A DNA stretch of 64,000 nucleotides from RPQJ01 sp963707145. GTDB lineage: Bacteria; Pseudomonadota; Gammaproteobacteria; Steroidobacterales; Steroidobacteraceae. The notes below the pieces were generated by a model that was not told the origin of the DNA, searched no databases, and was given only the letters and a program-made list of their open reading frames with translations. The DNA is taken from contig CAVPOQ010000008.1 of the NCBI GenBank assembly GCA_963707145.1, positions 930,001-994,000 on the forward strand, in the 5' to 3' direction. A program made the translations under genes and the position numbers. This document shows positions 31,641 through 40,703 of the stretch, piece by piece (the first letter of the stretch is position 1; each line of letters starts with the position of its first letter).

Positions 31641-32149
31641 GGCGCATGGACTGGGCACGCTGGTTCCGCCACCTGTTCGCAACGCGCTACGCGCTGCACC
31701 GCGCCTTTTCGCCGCGGGCCCTCGACGCGATCGAACTCGCGATCGACGCGTCGGAGCGGCATCACTCCGGCGAGATCCGCTTCGCCATCGAGGGCGCGCT
31801 GGAGCCCGGCGAGATCTGGCGCGGCAAGACGCCGCGCGCGCGCGCGCTCGAGGTTTTCGCAGCGCTCGGCGTCTGGGACACGGCGGCGAACAACGGCGTG
31901 CTGATCTACGTGCTGCTCGCCGACCGCGACGTCGAGATCGTCGCCGACCGCGGCTTCAACGACCGGGTCGCGCCCGCCGAGTGGCAGGCGGCCTGCGCCG
32001 ACATGGAACGCGAGTTCCGTGCCGGCCGCTACAGCGAGGGCGGTGTGGTCGGTGTCGCCGACGTCGGCAGGATCGTCGCGCGCCACTTCCCGCAGCTTGC
32101 CGGCCAGCGCGACGAGGATGAGCTGCCCAACCGACCTGCACTGCTCTGA
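31637..32149 (+). CDS. TPM-domain protein, second copy
   Basis: A 170-residue cytoplasmic or membrane-peripheral protein: ALDAIELAIDASERHHSGEI opens a TPM domain that continues AIEGALEPGEIW, ARALEVFAALGVWDTAANNG, VLIYVLLADRDVEIVADRG and FRAGRYSEGG. No signal peptide or membrane helix. GTG 31637 overlaps the previous stop (GTGA); ATG 31646 is the alternative start. The order LemA, TPM-membrane, TPM-soluble recurs in many bacteria and suggests one envelope-associated complex; function unknown. Confidence 0.82.
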   Translation: MRRMDWARWFRHLFATRYALHRAFSPRALDAIELAIDASERHHSGEIRFAIEGALEPGEIWRGKTPRARALEVFAALGVWDTAANNGVLIYVLLADRDVEIVADRGFNDRVAPAEWQAACADMEREFRAGRYSEGGVVGVADVGRIVARHFPQLAGQRDEDELPNRPALL

Positions 32150-32186
32150 GTTCCGGCTGCGACATCCCGCAGGAGTGCGTTTCCCG

Positions 32187-33392
32187 ATGCGTGAGTGCCA
32201 CCGTTCTGTGAGCCGCTGGCTGCGCCACGCCGCGCCGGTCGCGGCGTTGCTGCTCGCCGGCTGCGCGGTGTTCTGCCCCGCAGCCACCGTCCGGTGCGCC
32301 CGCCTCGCGCGGCGCGTCCGCACCGCCGCTGCAGGTGGTGCAGCCCCGGTCGCGACCCACACGTTCGCGTTCGATCCGAAGACCACCGGCGTCGTCGGGC
32401 AGCTGCAGGTGACCCGTGCGCGGCACGAGGACACGCTCCCGGACATCGCGCGCCGCTTCAACCTCGGCTACGACGAAGTCGCGCGCGCCAACCCGGGCGT
32501 GGACCCGTGGCTGCCGGGCGAGGGCACGCGGATCGTCCTGCCGACGCAGTTCGTGCTGCCCGAGGCGCCCCACGAGGGCATGGTGGTGAACCTTGCGGCG
32601 CTGCGTCTGTTCTACTTCCCGAAGCCGGCGAAGGACGGCCGCCGCGTGGTGATGACCGCTCCGATCGGCATCGGCAAGGTCGGCTGGGCCACGCCCGAGG
32701 GCACCACGACCGTCGTCTCGAAGCGCAAGAATCCCTGGTGGACGCCGCCGGTGTCCGTGCGCAAGGAGCACGCGGCCGAGGGCGACCCGCTGCCGGCGCG
32801 CGTGCCGCCGGGGCCCGACAACCCGCTCGGCGCCTACGCCATGAACCTCGGCTGGCCGACCTACCTGATCCACGGCACCAACAAGCCCGCCGGCGTCGGC
32901 CTGCGCGCGAGCCACGGCTGCATCCGCATGTACCCCGAGGATATCGCCGCGCTGTTCGAGCGCATCCCGGTCGGCACGCCGGTCACGGTGGTGAACCAGC
33001 CGCTGCTCTACCGCTGGCAGGGCGACAGCCTCTACGTGCAGTCCTACCCGCCGCACGAGTCGCCCAGCGCAGCAACGGCGGCCGCAGGCGACGACGAGGC
33101 CGATGAGGTCGCCGGCCCGGCCTCGGTGCCGTTCGACGACCCGCTCTCCAGCAGGATCTGGCAGGCAGCCAAGCCCCACGGCGTCCCCGTGAACTGGATT
33201 CTCACCGAGCAGGTGGTCACGCAGGCTCGCGGCGTGGCCGTGCCGGTCTCGCGCCGGGGCCTGACGCTGGAGCGCTACGTCGCATCGGCCCGGCTGGTCG
33301 AGAACGCGCTGCCGGACGGAGCGAACTGGGACGGGCGCGACGGCGAGACGCCGACGGATACCACCGCCTCAGACCGCGGCGGAGGGCGTTGA
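32187..33392 (+). CDS. L,D-transpeptidase (YkuD/ErfK type) with LysM-like N-terminus
   Basis: A 401-residue exported protein; the N-terminus contains a likely lipoprotein signal (AAPVAALLLAGC). A LysM-like peptidoglycan-binding stretch (HEDTLPDIARRFNLGYDEVA) precedes the YkuD domain, with the catalytic HGTNKPAGVGLRASHGCIRM containing His and Cys. Such enzymes make 3-3 cross-links or attach lipoprotein to peptidoglycan. About 120 residues follow the domain, alanine and aspartate rich, which is longer than in ErfK/YbiS. AGGAG lies 11 bases before ATG 32187. Its last 24 bases overlap the convergent transporter gene. Confidence 0.9.
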   Translation: MRECHRSVSRWLRHAAPVAALLLAGCAVFCPAATVRCARLARRVRTAAAGGAAPVATHTFAFDPKTTGVVGQLQVTRARHEDTLPDIARRFNLGYDEVARANPGVDPWLPGEGTRIVLPTQFVLPEAPHEGMVVNLAALRLFYFPKPAKDGRRVVMTAPIGIGKVGWATPEGTTTVVSKRKNPWWTPPVSVRKEHAAEGDPLPARVPPGPDNPLGAYAMNLGWPTYLIHGTNKPAGVGLRASHGCIRMYPEDIAALFERIPVGTPVTVVNQPLLYRWQGDSLYVQSYPPHESPSAATAAAGDDEADEVAGPASVPFDDPLSSRIWQAAKPHGVPVNWILTEQVVTQARGVAVPVSRRGLTLERYVASARLVENALPDGANWDGRDGETPTDTTASDRGGGR

Positions 33393-34304
33393 ACGCGCCG
33401 CGAGCGCGGTGGTCATCGAGCCGGTCACCACGAGCGCGGCACCGAGCACGTTCCACGCTGAGAGCGCCTCGGCCGGTGCCGCCGCGGGCCACAGCCACGC
33501 GGCGCCCTGGATGCCGAGCAGCGTGAAGATCGGCGCCAGCGTCAGCACCGCGCTCACGCGCGACACGTCCCAGTGCTCCAGCGACTCCGCGAAGCAGCCG
33601 TAGGCGATCACGGTGTTGGCGCAGCAGAACGCGAGCATGCCGAACTGCAGGCGGTCGAGCGACAGCACCTGCGCGAGGTCCGCTGGCGGCAGCAGCAGCG
33701 GCACGGCGCCCGAGTAGAGCAGCAGCAGCACCTGGCCGGAGGCGAGTCGCGTCAGCAGCTGCTTCTGCACGAGTGCGTAGACGGCCCACGCCGCCGCCGC
33801 GACCAGCATCACCACGACGCCGAGCCCGAGGGGCGTGCCGAGGCTGAAGACCTCGGCGAGGCGATCGTGGAAGAACACCGCGAGGCCAGTGGCCAGCACG
33901 GCGAACCCCGCCCACTGCAGCGGCGCGAAGCGCTCGTGGAATACCAGCACGCCGCCGAACAGCAGGAACAGCGGTGCGATCTGGATCAGCACCTGCGCGA
34001 CCGCCGGGCTCGTGAGTTCGAGCGAGACGAGATAGCCCACGTAGTTGGCCACGAGGCACACGAGGGCGACGCCATACAGCCACCAGCCGCGGCGCCCGAG
34101 CGCGGAGCGCCGCGGCAGCCGTCCTCGCCACGCGAGGAACGCGCCGAGCGCGATCGCCGCCGTCGCGAACCGATACCACGTGAGCGTCCAGGCATCCATG
34201 CCGGCGAGCGTGAGCTTCAGCGCAATCGGCAGCAGGCCCCAGAACAGCGCGGTCGTGAGCGCGAGCGCGAGGCCGAGTCGCCAGCGTCCGGTGGTGGCGT
34301 GCAT
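33369..34304 (-). CDS. EamA/DMT-superfamily transporter
   Basis: A 311-residue inner-membrane protein with about ten hydrophobic segments arranged as two EamA repeats: LALTTALFWGLLPIALKLTL ... GYLVSLELTSPAVAQVLIQ in the first, VVVMLVAAAAWAVYALVQKQ ... YGCFAESLEHWDVSRVSAVL in the second. Such proteins export metabolites or amino acids; the substrate cannot be predicted. It is convergent with, and overlaps by 24 bases, the L,D-transpeptidase gene and diverges from the sheath-like gene. Confidence 0.88.
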   Translation of the reverse strand: MHATTGRWRLGLALALTTALFWGLLPIALKLTLAGMDAWTLTWYRFATAAIALGAFLAWRGRLPRRSALGRRGWWLYGVALVCLVANYVGYLVSLELTSPAVAQVLIQIAPLFLLFGGVLVFHERFAPLQWAGFAVLATGLAVFFHDRLAEVFSLGTPLGLGVVVMLVAAAAWAVYALVQKQLLTRLASGQVLLLLYSGAVPLLLPPADLAQVLSLDRLQFGMLAFCCANTVIAYGCFAESLEHWDVSRVSAVLTLAPIFTLLGIQGAAWLWPAAAPAEALSAWNVLGAALVVTGSMTTALAARSTPSAAV

Positions 34305-34379
34305 GCGATGTAGTAAAGAAGCGGAGTCAAAGCATACCGCCGCTGTGCTAGCTTTGGATCGTCGTCACGGGGGCGCAAC

Positions 34380-36172
34380 TTGCAGGATCCTGCACTCGGC
34401 AACATCGTGGTCACCGAAGGGCCGGGCGCCGATGGCGCCGTCCTCCGCCGGCCCACCGCCGTGACTGCCTTCGTCGGCCGCACGCTGCGCGGCCCGGCCA
34501 ATCGCCCGGTCCCGGTCCGCAGCTTCGCCGAGTTCCACGGCATCTTCGGCGGACTGTGGCAGCCCAGCACGCTGTCCTATGCCGTCGAGCAGTTCTTCGA
34601 GAACGGCGGCCGCACGGCCCTGGTCGTCCGCGTGGTCAACGGCGGCGCGCCGGCGACCATCGCGCTGCCCTGCGGCGCCGAGTCGCTCACGCTCGCGGCG
34701 CTCAGCCCGGGCTCGCGCGAGATGCTGCGCGCCTCGGTCGACTACGACAACGTCGGGGCGAACGAGCCCGACCGCTTCAACCTCGTCGTGCAGCGCGTGC
34801 GCGCCCACGGCTCCGAGCGCATCGAGGACCAGGAGATCTTCCGTCGCCTGTCGGTGATCCCCGGCACGGCGCGCTTCGTGTCGACCGCGCTCAAGGACTC
34901 GCAGCTGGTGCGCGTGCGCGGCACCGTGCCCGCGCACCGACCGGACCAGACCTACCGCACCGGCGCGCGCCACCCGATCGGCTACGTCGACTCCAACCCC
35001 GACGGCGACGACGGCCTGCCGCTCACCGACTACGACGTGATCGGCTCGCCGGAGGCGGGGTCGGGGCTGTTCGCGCTGGCAAAGGTGGACGACCTGCACT
35101 TCGTCTGCATCCCGCCACTCGAGCGCGACCGCGACGTGGGCGTGGGCACGCTGATGGTGGCGGCGCGCCTGTGCCGGCAATGGCGCGCGATGCTCATCGT
35201 GGATCCGCCGGCCGCTTGGGACACGTGCGACGACGTCCTGCGCGGGCTGCGCGAGTTCGATTTCCGCTCCGAGCACGCGCTGCTGTGCTTTCCGCGGATC
35301 GTCGCGTTCGACCGGCTGCGCGGTCGTCCCGAGACCTTCGCCAACTGCGGTGCGGTGGCCGGAACGCTTTCGCGCCTCGACGGGCAGCGCACGCCGTACG
35401 AGCCCGGCGCCGACGACGAGTTGACGCTGCGCCTCGGCACCCGTCCGCAGCGCGTGCTCACCGACGCCGAGCGCCAGCGACTCGCGACCCACGGCGTCAA
35501 CCCGCTGCAGGCGCTGCGTTCGGCCGTGCCGCGCCCGCTGCCGCTTCGGACGCTCGCGGGCGGCGCCGCATCGAGCCCCGAGGGCCTGCTGCTGACCGCG
35601 CAGCGCCGGCGGCTGCTGCTCATGCAGAGCATCGAGGCCGGCACGCGCTGGGTGCTGTTCGAGGCGCCGGAGCGTGGCATGTGGCAGAAGCTGGAACGGC
35701 AGGTGCGGACCTTCCTGCAGCCGCTCGCGGACGCGGGCCTGTTCGGCCCGCCGGAGACGACGGGCGTGGTCCAGGTTGCCTGCGACGAGCGGCTCAACGG
35801 CCCGTACGAGGTCGCCGCCGGCCGCGTGAACCTGCTGGTCTCGCTGCGCACCTCGCGTCCGGGCGCGTGGTGGTCGTTCGTCGTGACGCACGCCCGCGAG
35901 GGCAGCGCGGTGCGGCAGGTGCGCGCCGCGTGGCTGCCGGAGCGGGATGCGCATGCAGCGTGGATGCGGCCGAGCCGCAGGTCGCGGTCGACCACGCGGT
36001 TGCCGCGCGGCCCGCCGCGCAGTCGCACGATGGCTATTACCAGGAGCCGCGTCCCGCGCCCTCAGTCGTCGTGCGCAACAGCACGCCCATGGCCGCCCCC
36101 GCCGGGGGTCTCGATCCGGAGGCGATCGCCCGCATCCACCGCGAACTCGGCGGTGGCGGACAGCGCTTCTGA
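34380..36172 (+). CDS. Orphan contractile-tail sheath-like protein, one apparent frameshift
   Basis: About 597 residues resembling the sheath of contractile phage tails and injection systems (Phage_sheath families). The N-terminus has TAVTAFVGRTLRGPANRPV and STLSYAVEQFFENGGRTALV; the C-terminal domain has SIEAGTRWVLFEAPERGMWQ, VQVACDERLNGPYEVAAGRV and LLVSLRTSRPGAWWSF. The frame from TTG 34380 (GGGGG seven bases upstream) holds to about codon 524; one missing base near 35950-35957 would carry it into the frame that continues SVDAAEPQVAV ... DGYYQEPRPAPSVVVRN and ends HRELGGGGQRF at 36172. The tail of about 70 residues is not sheath-like. No tube, baseplate, tape-measure, LysM or AAA genes lie nearby, so this is not a complete tail cluster. 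The 3' end overlaps the convergent oxoprolinase gene by 111 bases. Confidence 0.75.
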
Positions 36173-39100
36173 GGTCCCGTCGCGGCGCAGCAGCCGGTCG
36201 AGGCCGGCCGCCCCGGGGCCGCCGCCGTCCAGTCCGAACGGTCGCACGCGGCGGTGGTTCGCCAGGATCGCGGCCGTCATGGGCTCGAGGAACTCGATCT
36301 CGCGCACGAGGCCGTCACCGCCGCGGAACGCGCCGCTGCCGCCCGAGCCCGCGCGCAGCGAGAACTCGCGCAGCCGCACCGGGAAGCGCCGCTCGAGCAC
36401 CTCGGGATCGGTGAGCCGCGAGTTGGTCATGTGGGTCTGCACGCCACTGGCGCCGTGGTACCCGGGACCGGCCCCCGCGCCGCCGGCGATCGTCTCGTAG
36501 TACTGGTAGCGCTCGTTGCCGAACGTGAAGTTGTTCATCGTGCCCTGTGCCGCAGCCTGCAGGCCGAGCGCGCCGTAGAGCGCGTCCACCACGCACTGCG
36601 AGGTCTCGACGTTGCCGGCCACCACCGCGCCCGGGGGCGCCGGATCGAGCATCGATCCCGGCGGCACGAGGATCGTGAGCGGACGCAGGCACCCGGCATT
36701 CAGCGGGATCGGCTCGTCGACCAGCGTGCGGAACACGTACAGCACCGCGGCGACGGTCACCGCGCGCGGCGCGTTGAAGTTGTTGGGCTGCTGCACCGAG
36801 GTGCCCGTGAAGTCCACGATCGCGGCGCCGGCCTCGCGGTCCACGCGGATGCGCACCGCGACCTGCTGGCCGCTGTCCATTTCGTAGCGGAAGGCGCCGT
36901 CGCGCAGCCGGCCGATGGCGCGTCGCATGCACGCCTCGGCGTTGTCCTGCACGTGGCCCATGTAGGCGAGCAGCGTCGGCCAGCCGTGCGTGTCTGCGGC
37001 GCGCTCGAGCTCGCGGATGCCACGTGCGTTGGCTGCGAGCTGTGCGCGCAGGTCGGCGAGGTTCTGCTCCGGGTTGCGGGCGGGCCAGGGAATTCCGGTC
37101 AGCAGCCGGCGCACGATGTCCTCGCCGAAGCGGCCGTCGCGCACGATGCGCACCGGCGCGATCAGCGCGCCTTCCTCGCCGATGTCGCGGCTGCCCGGCG
37201 GCATCGACCCCGGCGTGATGCCGCCGACATCCGCGTGATGGGCGCGCGAGGCGGTGAAGAAGCGCGGCCGGTCGCCGTGCGCATCGAACACCGGCGTGAC
37301 CACGGTCATGTCCGGCAGGTGCGTGCCGCCGTGGTAAGGCGAGTTCAGCAGGAAGGCGTCGCCCGGGCGCAGGTCGTCGCCATGCGCCTCGAGCACGGCG
37401 CTCACGCTCGCGCCCATCGAGCCCAGGTGCACCGGCATGTGCGGCGCGTTGGCCACGAGGTTGGCATCGGCGTCGAACAGCGCACAGGAGTAGTCGAGCC
37501 GCTCCTTGATGTTGACCGAGCTCGCGGTCTGGCGCAGCACCACGCCCATCTGCTCGGCGACGTGCATGAACAGGCCGCCGAACACCTCGAGACGCAGCGG
37601 GTCGGCCGGCCCCGCCGCGGCCTCCGCGGTGCGTGCGACGGGCGTGGTCCGGCGCAGCGCGAGGCCGCCGGGTTGCACCGTCCCCGACCATCCCGGGGCG
37701 ATCCATGCCGTCGAGCCCGGCTCGCACAGCAGCGCGGGGCCCGCGACCGACTGCCCCGCCACGAGCGCTTCGCGGACGTGCAGTGGCACCGTGCGCCAGG
37801 TGCCGTCCAGCCAGGCCTCGCCGGTGCCAGCCGGTGTCGCCGGCGTCGCGCAAGCCGCAACCGGCCGCGGTGCCGACTGGCCGCTCATGCCTGAGACGGC
37901 CCCGGCCTCCGTCTCCGCAGCCTCCACCGCAGCCGTCGCGATCACCAGCCGCGCCGCGGCGTCGGTGTAGCCATAGAGCCGCTGGTGGGCGGCGAGGAAC
38001 CCGCTGCGCAGACCGGCAACCGGCTGCCACGGCAGTTCGAGCGCGGTGTCGGAGCCCGCGACCCGCAGGTGGACGCTGCCGCGCGTCTCGATGTCCGACT
38101 CGCCGATGCCCTGCCGGCGCAGTTCCGCGCGCGCGGCCCGATCGAGCTCGCCGATGGCCGAGGTCGCCGCGACGTAGCCGGCGTCGTCGAGCGCAACCTC
38201 GAGGCTCTGCCGGCGGATGCAGCGGCGTCGCGCCAGGCCGATGCCCCACGCCGAGAGCACGCCCGCGAGCGGATGCAGGAGCAGCGCGTCGATGCCGAGC
38301 GCGTCGGCCACGGCGCAGGCGTGCTGGCCCGCGGCGCCGCCGAAGGGCACCAGTGTGAAGCGGCCGGCGTCCTCGCCGTGGCGCAGCGCGAGCTCGCGGA
38401 TCGCGTTCGCCATCTTCGTCACCGCCACCTCGACGAACGCCGCGGCGAGATCCTCGTTTGCGTATCGCGGACCGCCGGCCGCGGCGACCTCATCGGCAAT
38501 TGCCGCGAGGCGCGCGTGCGCGGCCTCCGGGTCGAGCGGCGCGTCGCCCACCGGGCCGAACACCCGCGGGAAGCGCTCCGGCCGGATGCGCCCGAGCACG
38601 ACGTTGCAGTCGGTGACCGTGGCCGGTCCGCCGCGCCGGTAGCACGCGGGGCCGGGGTCCGCGCCGGCGGAGTCCGGCCCGACCTGCAGGCGTCCGTCGG
38701 CGAAGCGCACGATCGAGCCGCCGCCTGCGGCGATGGTGTGGATGTCGAGCATCGGTGCGTGCAGGCGCACGCCGTCGATCTCCGTCGCGAAGCGCCGCGG
38801 CAGCGCGCCGGCACACAGGCTCACGTCGGTCGAGGTGCCGCCCATGTCGAGGCCGATCACGCGCTCGCGGCCGGATGCCGCGCCGACGGCAGCGAGGCCG
38901 ACCACGCCGCCCGCCGGACCGGACAGCACGCCGTTGAGGCCACGGAAGCCATCGGGGTCCACGAGGCCGCCGCTGCTCTGCATCAGCAACAGCGGCGGCT
39001 CGCCGTGGCGTGCGCCGAGTTCGGCGCGAAACCCGGCGAGGTGGCTCAGCAGCACCGGCGACAGGTAGGCGTCGGCCACGGCGCTGTCGCCTCGTGCGAT

Positions 39101-39712
39101 GAGCCCCACCATCGGTGCGACCACGTGGGAGACCACCACCTCCTCGAAACCCGCGGCCCGCGCCAGCTCGGCAGCGCGCCGCTCGTGGTCCGGATTGACC
39201 ACCGCGTGGAGCAGGGTGATCGCGACCGAGCGCAGCCCCTCGCGTCGCGCCAGCGCGAACTCGCGGGCGAGCGCGTTCTCGTCGAGCGGCTCGAGCACGC
39301 GGCCGTCGGCCGCCACGCGCTCGTGCGCCTCGCTCACGCGGGCGTAGAGCATGGCGGGCAGCCGGATCTCTCGGGCGAAGATGTCGGGCCGGTGCTGCTG
39401 GCCGATGCGCAGCACGTCGCGCAGGCCGCGCGTCACGACCAGCAGGGTCGGCTCGCCCTTGCGCTCCAGCAGGGCGTTGGTGGCGACGGTGGTGCCGAGC
39501 CGCACGGACTCGACTCGGGTTCCCTCCGACGCGTGGCGCGCCAGCAGCGCTGCGATGCCGCGCACCGCCGGGTCGCCGCCGTTGGCCGGGTCGCGCGACA
39601 GCACCTTGTGCGTGTGCAGCGCCCCGGCGGGGTCCACCGCGACGATGTCCGTGAACGTGCCGCCGCGGTCGACTGCGAATCGCCAGCCCTGCCGGTCCGT
39701 CGCGGCGGTCAT
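36062..39712 (-). CDS. 5-oxoprolinase / hydantoinase fusion (HyuA-HyuB)
   Basis: A 1216-residue ATP-dependent amidohydrolase. The N-terminal HyuA-like half begins FAVDRGGTFTDIVAVDPAG, with GLDMGGTSTDVSLCAGALPR and a PFGGAAGQHACAVADALGI segment; the C-terminal HyuB-like half starts near residue 700 (LEVFGGLFMHVAEQMGVVLR) and includes RLDYSCALFDADANLVANAP, NSPYHGGTHLPDMTVV and VRLREFSLRAGSGGSGAFRG. Fused proteins of 1200-1300 residues generally open 5-oxoproline to glutamate; hydantoin or other cyclic amides are possible. ATG 39710-39712 is preferred over GTG 39721. The gene stands alone, with its 3' end inside the sheath-like gene. Confidence 0.92.
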   Translation of the reverse strand: MTAATDRQGWRFAVDRGGTFTDIVAVDPAGALHTHKVLSRDPANGGDPAVRGIAALLARHASEGTRVESVRLGTTVATNALLERKGEPTLLVVTRGLRDVLRIGQQHRPDIFAREIRLPAMLYARVSEAHERVAADGRVLEPLDENALAREFALARREGLRSVAITLLHAVVNPDHERRAAELARAAGFEEVVVSHVVAPMVGLIARGDSAVADAYLSPVLLSHLAGFRAELGARHGEPPLLLMQSSGGLVDPDGFRGLNGVLSGPAGGVVGLAAVGAASGRERVIGLDMGGTSTDVSLCAGALPRRFATEIDGVRLHAPMLDIHTIAAGGGSIVRFADGRLQVGPDSAGADPGPACYRRGGPATVTDCNVVLGRIRPERFPRVFGPVGDAPLDPEAAHARLAAIADEVAAAGGPRYANEDLAAAFVEVAVTKMANAIRELALRHGEDAGRFTLVPFGGAAGQHACAVADALGIDALLLHPLAGVLSAWGIGLARRRCIRRQSLEVALDDAGYVAATSAIGELDRAARAELRRQGIGESDIETRGSVHLRVAGSDTALELPWQPVAGLRSGFLAAHQRLYGYTDAAARLVIATAAVEAAETEAGAVSGMSGQSAPRPVAACATPATPAGTGEAWLDGTWRTVPLHVREALVAGQSVAGPALLCEPGSTAWIAPGWSGTVQPGGLALRRTTPVARTAEAAAGPADPLRLEVFGGLFMHVAEQMGVVLRQTASSVNIKERLDYSCALFDADANLVANAPHMPVHLGSMGASVSAVLEAHGDDLRPGDAFLLNSPYHGGTHLPDMTVVTPVFDAHGDRPRFFTASRAHHADVGGITPGSMPPGSRDIGEEGALIAPVRIVRDGRFGEDIVRRLLTGIPWPARNPEQNLADLRAQLAANARGIRELERAADTHGWPTLLAYMGHVQDNAEACMRRAIGRLRDGAFRYEMDSGQQVAVRIRVDREAGAAIVDFTGTSVQQPNNFNAPRAVTVAAVLYVFRTLVDEPIPLNAGCLRPLTILVPPGSMLDPAPPGAVVAGNVETSQCVVDALYGALGLQAAAQGTMNNFTFGNERYQYYETIAGGAGAGPGYHGASGVQTHMTNSRLTDPEVLERRFPVRLREFSLRAGSGGSGAFRGGDGLVREIEFLEPMTAAILANHRRVRPFGLDGGGPGAAGLDRLLRRDGTSEALSATAEFAVDAGDRLRIETPGGGGHGRAVAHDD

Positions 39713-39846
39713 GGCCGGCACCGCAGGCGCGCCCTCGCGCCGCGTCGCGTGCGCGCGTGGCGCGTTGCGATGCCCGGCTGCGAACGGGTTCCCCTTTTCG
39801 TCACGATCGACGGCGTATGATTGATTTGCCGGAAGGGGGACTGCCC

Positions 39847-40359
39847 ATGACCGAAAGAATCGTCGTGTTCTCGCATGGCCAGGACAGCGAGCCGTGGGGT
39901 AGCAAGATCGCCGCGATGGCGGAGATCGCGCGCGCGGAGGGCTTTCACGTCGAGTCCGTGGACTACCGCGGCATCGACGACCCGCGCGAGCGCGTGACCC
40001 GACTGCTCGCCTTCTGCAAGGACCTGCGTGGCTCGCTGGTGCTGGTGGGCTCGAGCATCGGCGGCTATGTCTCGGTGGCCGGCTCCTCGTTGCTGCAGGC
40101 CCGCGGCATGTTCCTGCTCGCGCCCGCGCTCTACATGCCGGGCTACGAGAAGTTCAGCCCGCGCCCCGCCGCCTGCCCGACCACGATCGTGCACGGCTGG
40201 CGCGACGAGGTGATTCCCGTCGACAACAGCATCCGCTTCGCACGCGAACAGAAGGCCACGCTGCACGTCGTGGACTCCGACCACCGCCTGCTCGACCAGA
40301 TCCGCGCGATCAACCACCTGTTCTCCTACTTCCTGTTCGTCGTGGACGAGTTCCTCTAG
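39847..40359 (+). CDS. Alpha/beta hydrolase (YqiA/thioesterase-like)
   Basis: A 170-residue compact hydrolase. The nucleophile elbow is VLVGSSIGGYVS (serine near residue 75), the acid is in IVHGWRDEVIPVDNS and the histidine in VVDSDHRLLDQI, so the triad is complete. The protein opens IVVFSHGQDSEPWGSKIAAM. The small size resembles YqiA esterases. GGAAGGGGG before ATG 39847 decides the start; TATGAT at 39816-39821 is a possible -10. Substrate unknown. Confidence 0.82.
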   Translation: MTERIVVFSHGQDSEPWGSKIAAMAEIARAEGFHVESVDYRGIDDPRERVTRLLAFCKDLRGSLVLVGSSIGGYVSVAGSSLLQARGMFLLAPALYMPGYEKFSPRPAACPTTIVHGWRDEVIPVDNSIRFAREQKATLHVVDSDHRLLDQIRAINHLFSYFLFVVDEFL

Positions 40360-40447
40360 GCTGGGGGCATTCTCCGTCCTGCTGCGGCTGCGCCCGGGAC
40401 CGACCCATCGGTTAAGATTGCGGCCCCTCGGACCCGCGGGAGAGCAG

Positions 40448-40699
40448 ATGCGACCGCTCGCAGGATTATCGCTGACGGGGCTCGCGCTGGCGGCCCTCGT
40501 CGGCTGCGGCGCCCCGGCCCCGCAGGACAAGGCAGAGGCCCGCGAGAAGGGCCGCGACACCGACGAGACGGTGTTCGACGACACCATCCAGACCCAGGAC
40601 CGCGCCCGTGCGGTCGAGGACCTGACCCTCGGCCGCAAGTCCGACGTGGACGAGGCGCTCGAGCAGGCGGAGGGCGACGAGGAACCGGACGGGCACTGA
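40448..40699 (+). CDS. Small lipoprotein
   Basis: An 83-residue protein with a lipobox (GLALAALVGCG) at about residue 20, then a highly charged soluble part (DKAEAREKGRDTDETVFDDT, ALEQAEGDEEPDGH). It lies four bases before plsB, so it is probably co-expressed with it. The DDTIQTQDRARAVEDLT segment looks helical. I know no function; similar small lipoproteins are easily missed by annotation. Confidence 0.7.
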   Translation: MRPLAGLSLTGLALAALVGCGAPAPQDKAEAREKGRDTDETVFDDTIQTQDRARAVEDLTLGRKSDVDEALEQAEGDEEPDGH

Positions 40700-40703
40700 G
40701 CGG

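Noticed and set aside
35900..35980. Programmed -1 frameshift in the sheath-like gene
   Set aside because: The direction would fit, but no slippery heptamer or downstream pseudoknot-like signal is visible, and other genes nearby show plain one-base indels.
34380..36172. Prophage or contractile injection-system island
   Set aside because: Only one structural gene is present; flanks are host metabolism genes on both sides and there is no integrase, attachment duplication or composition change.
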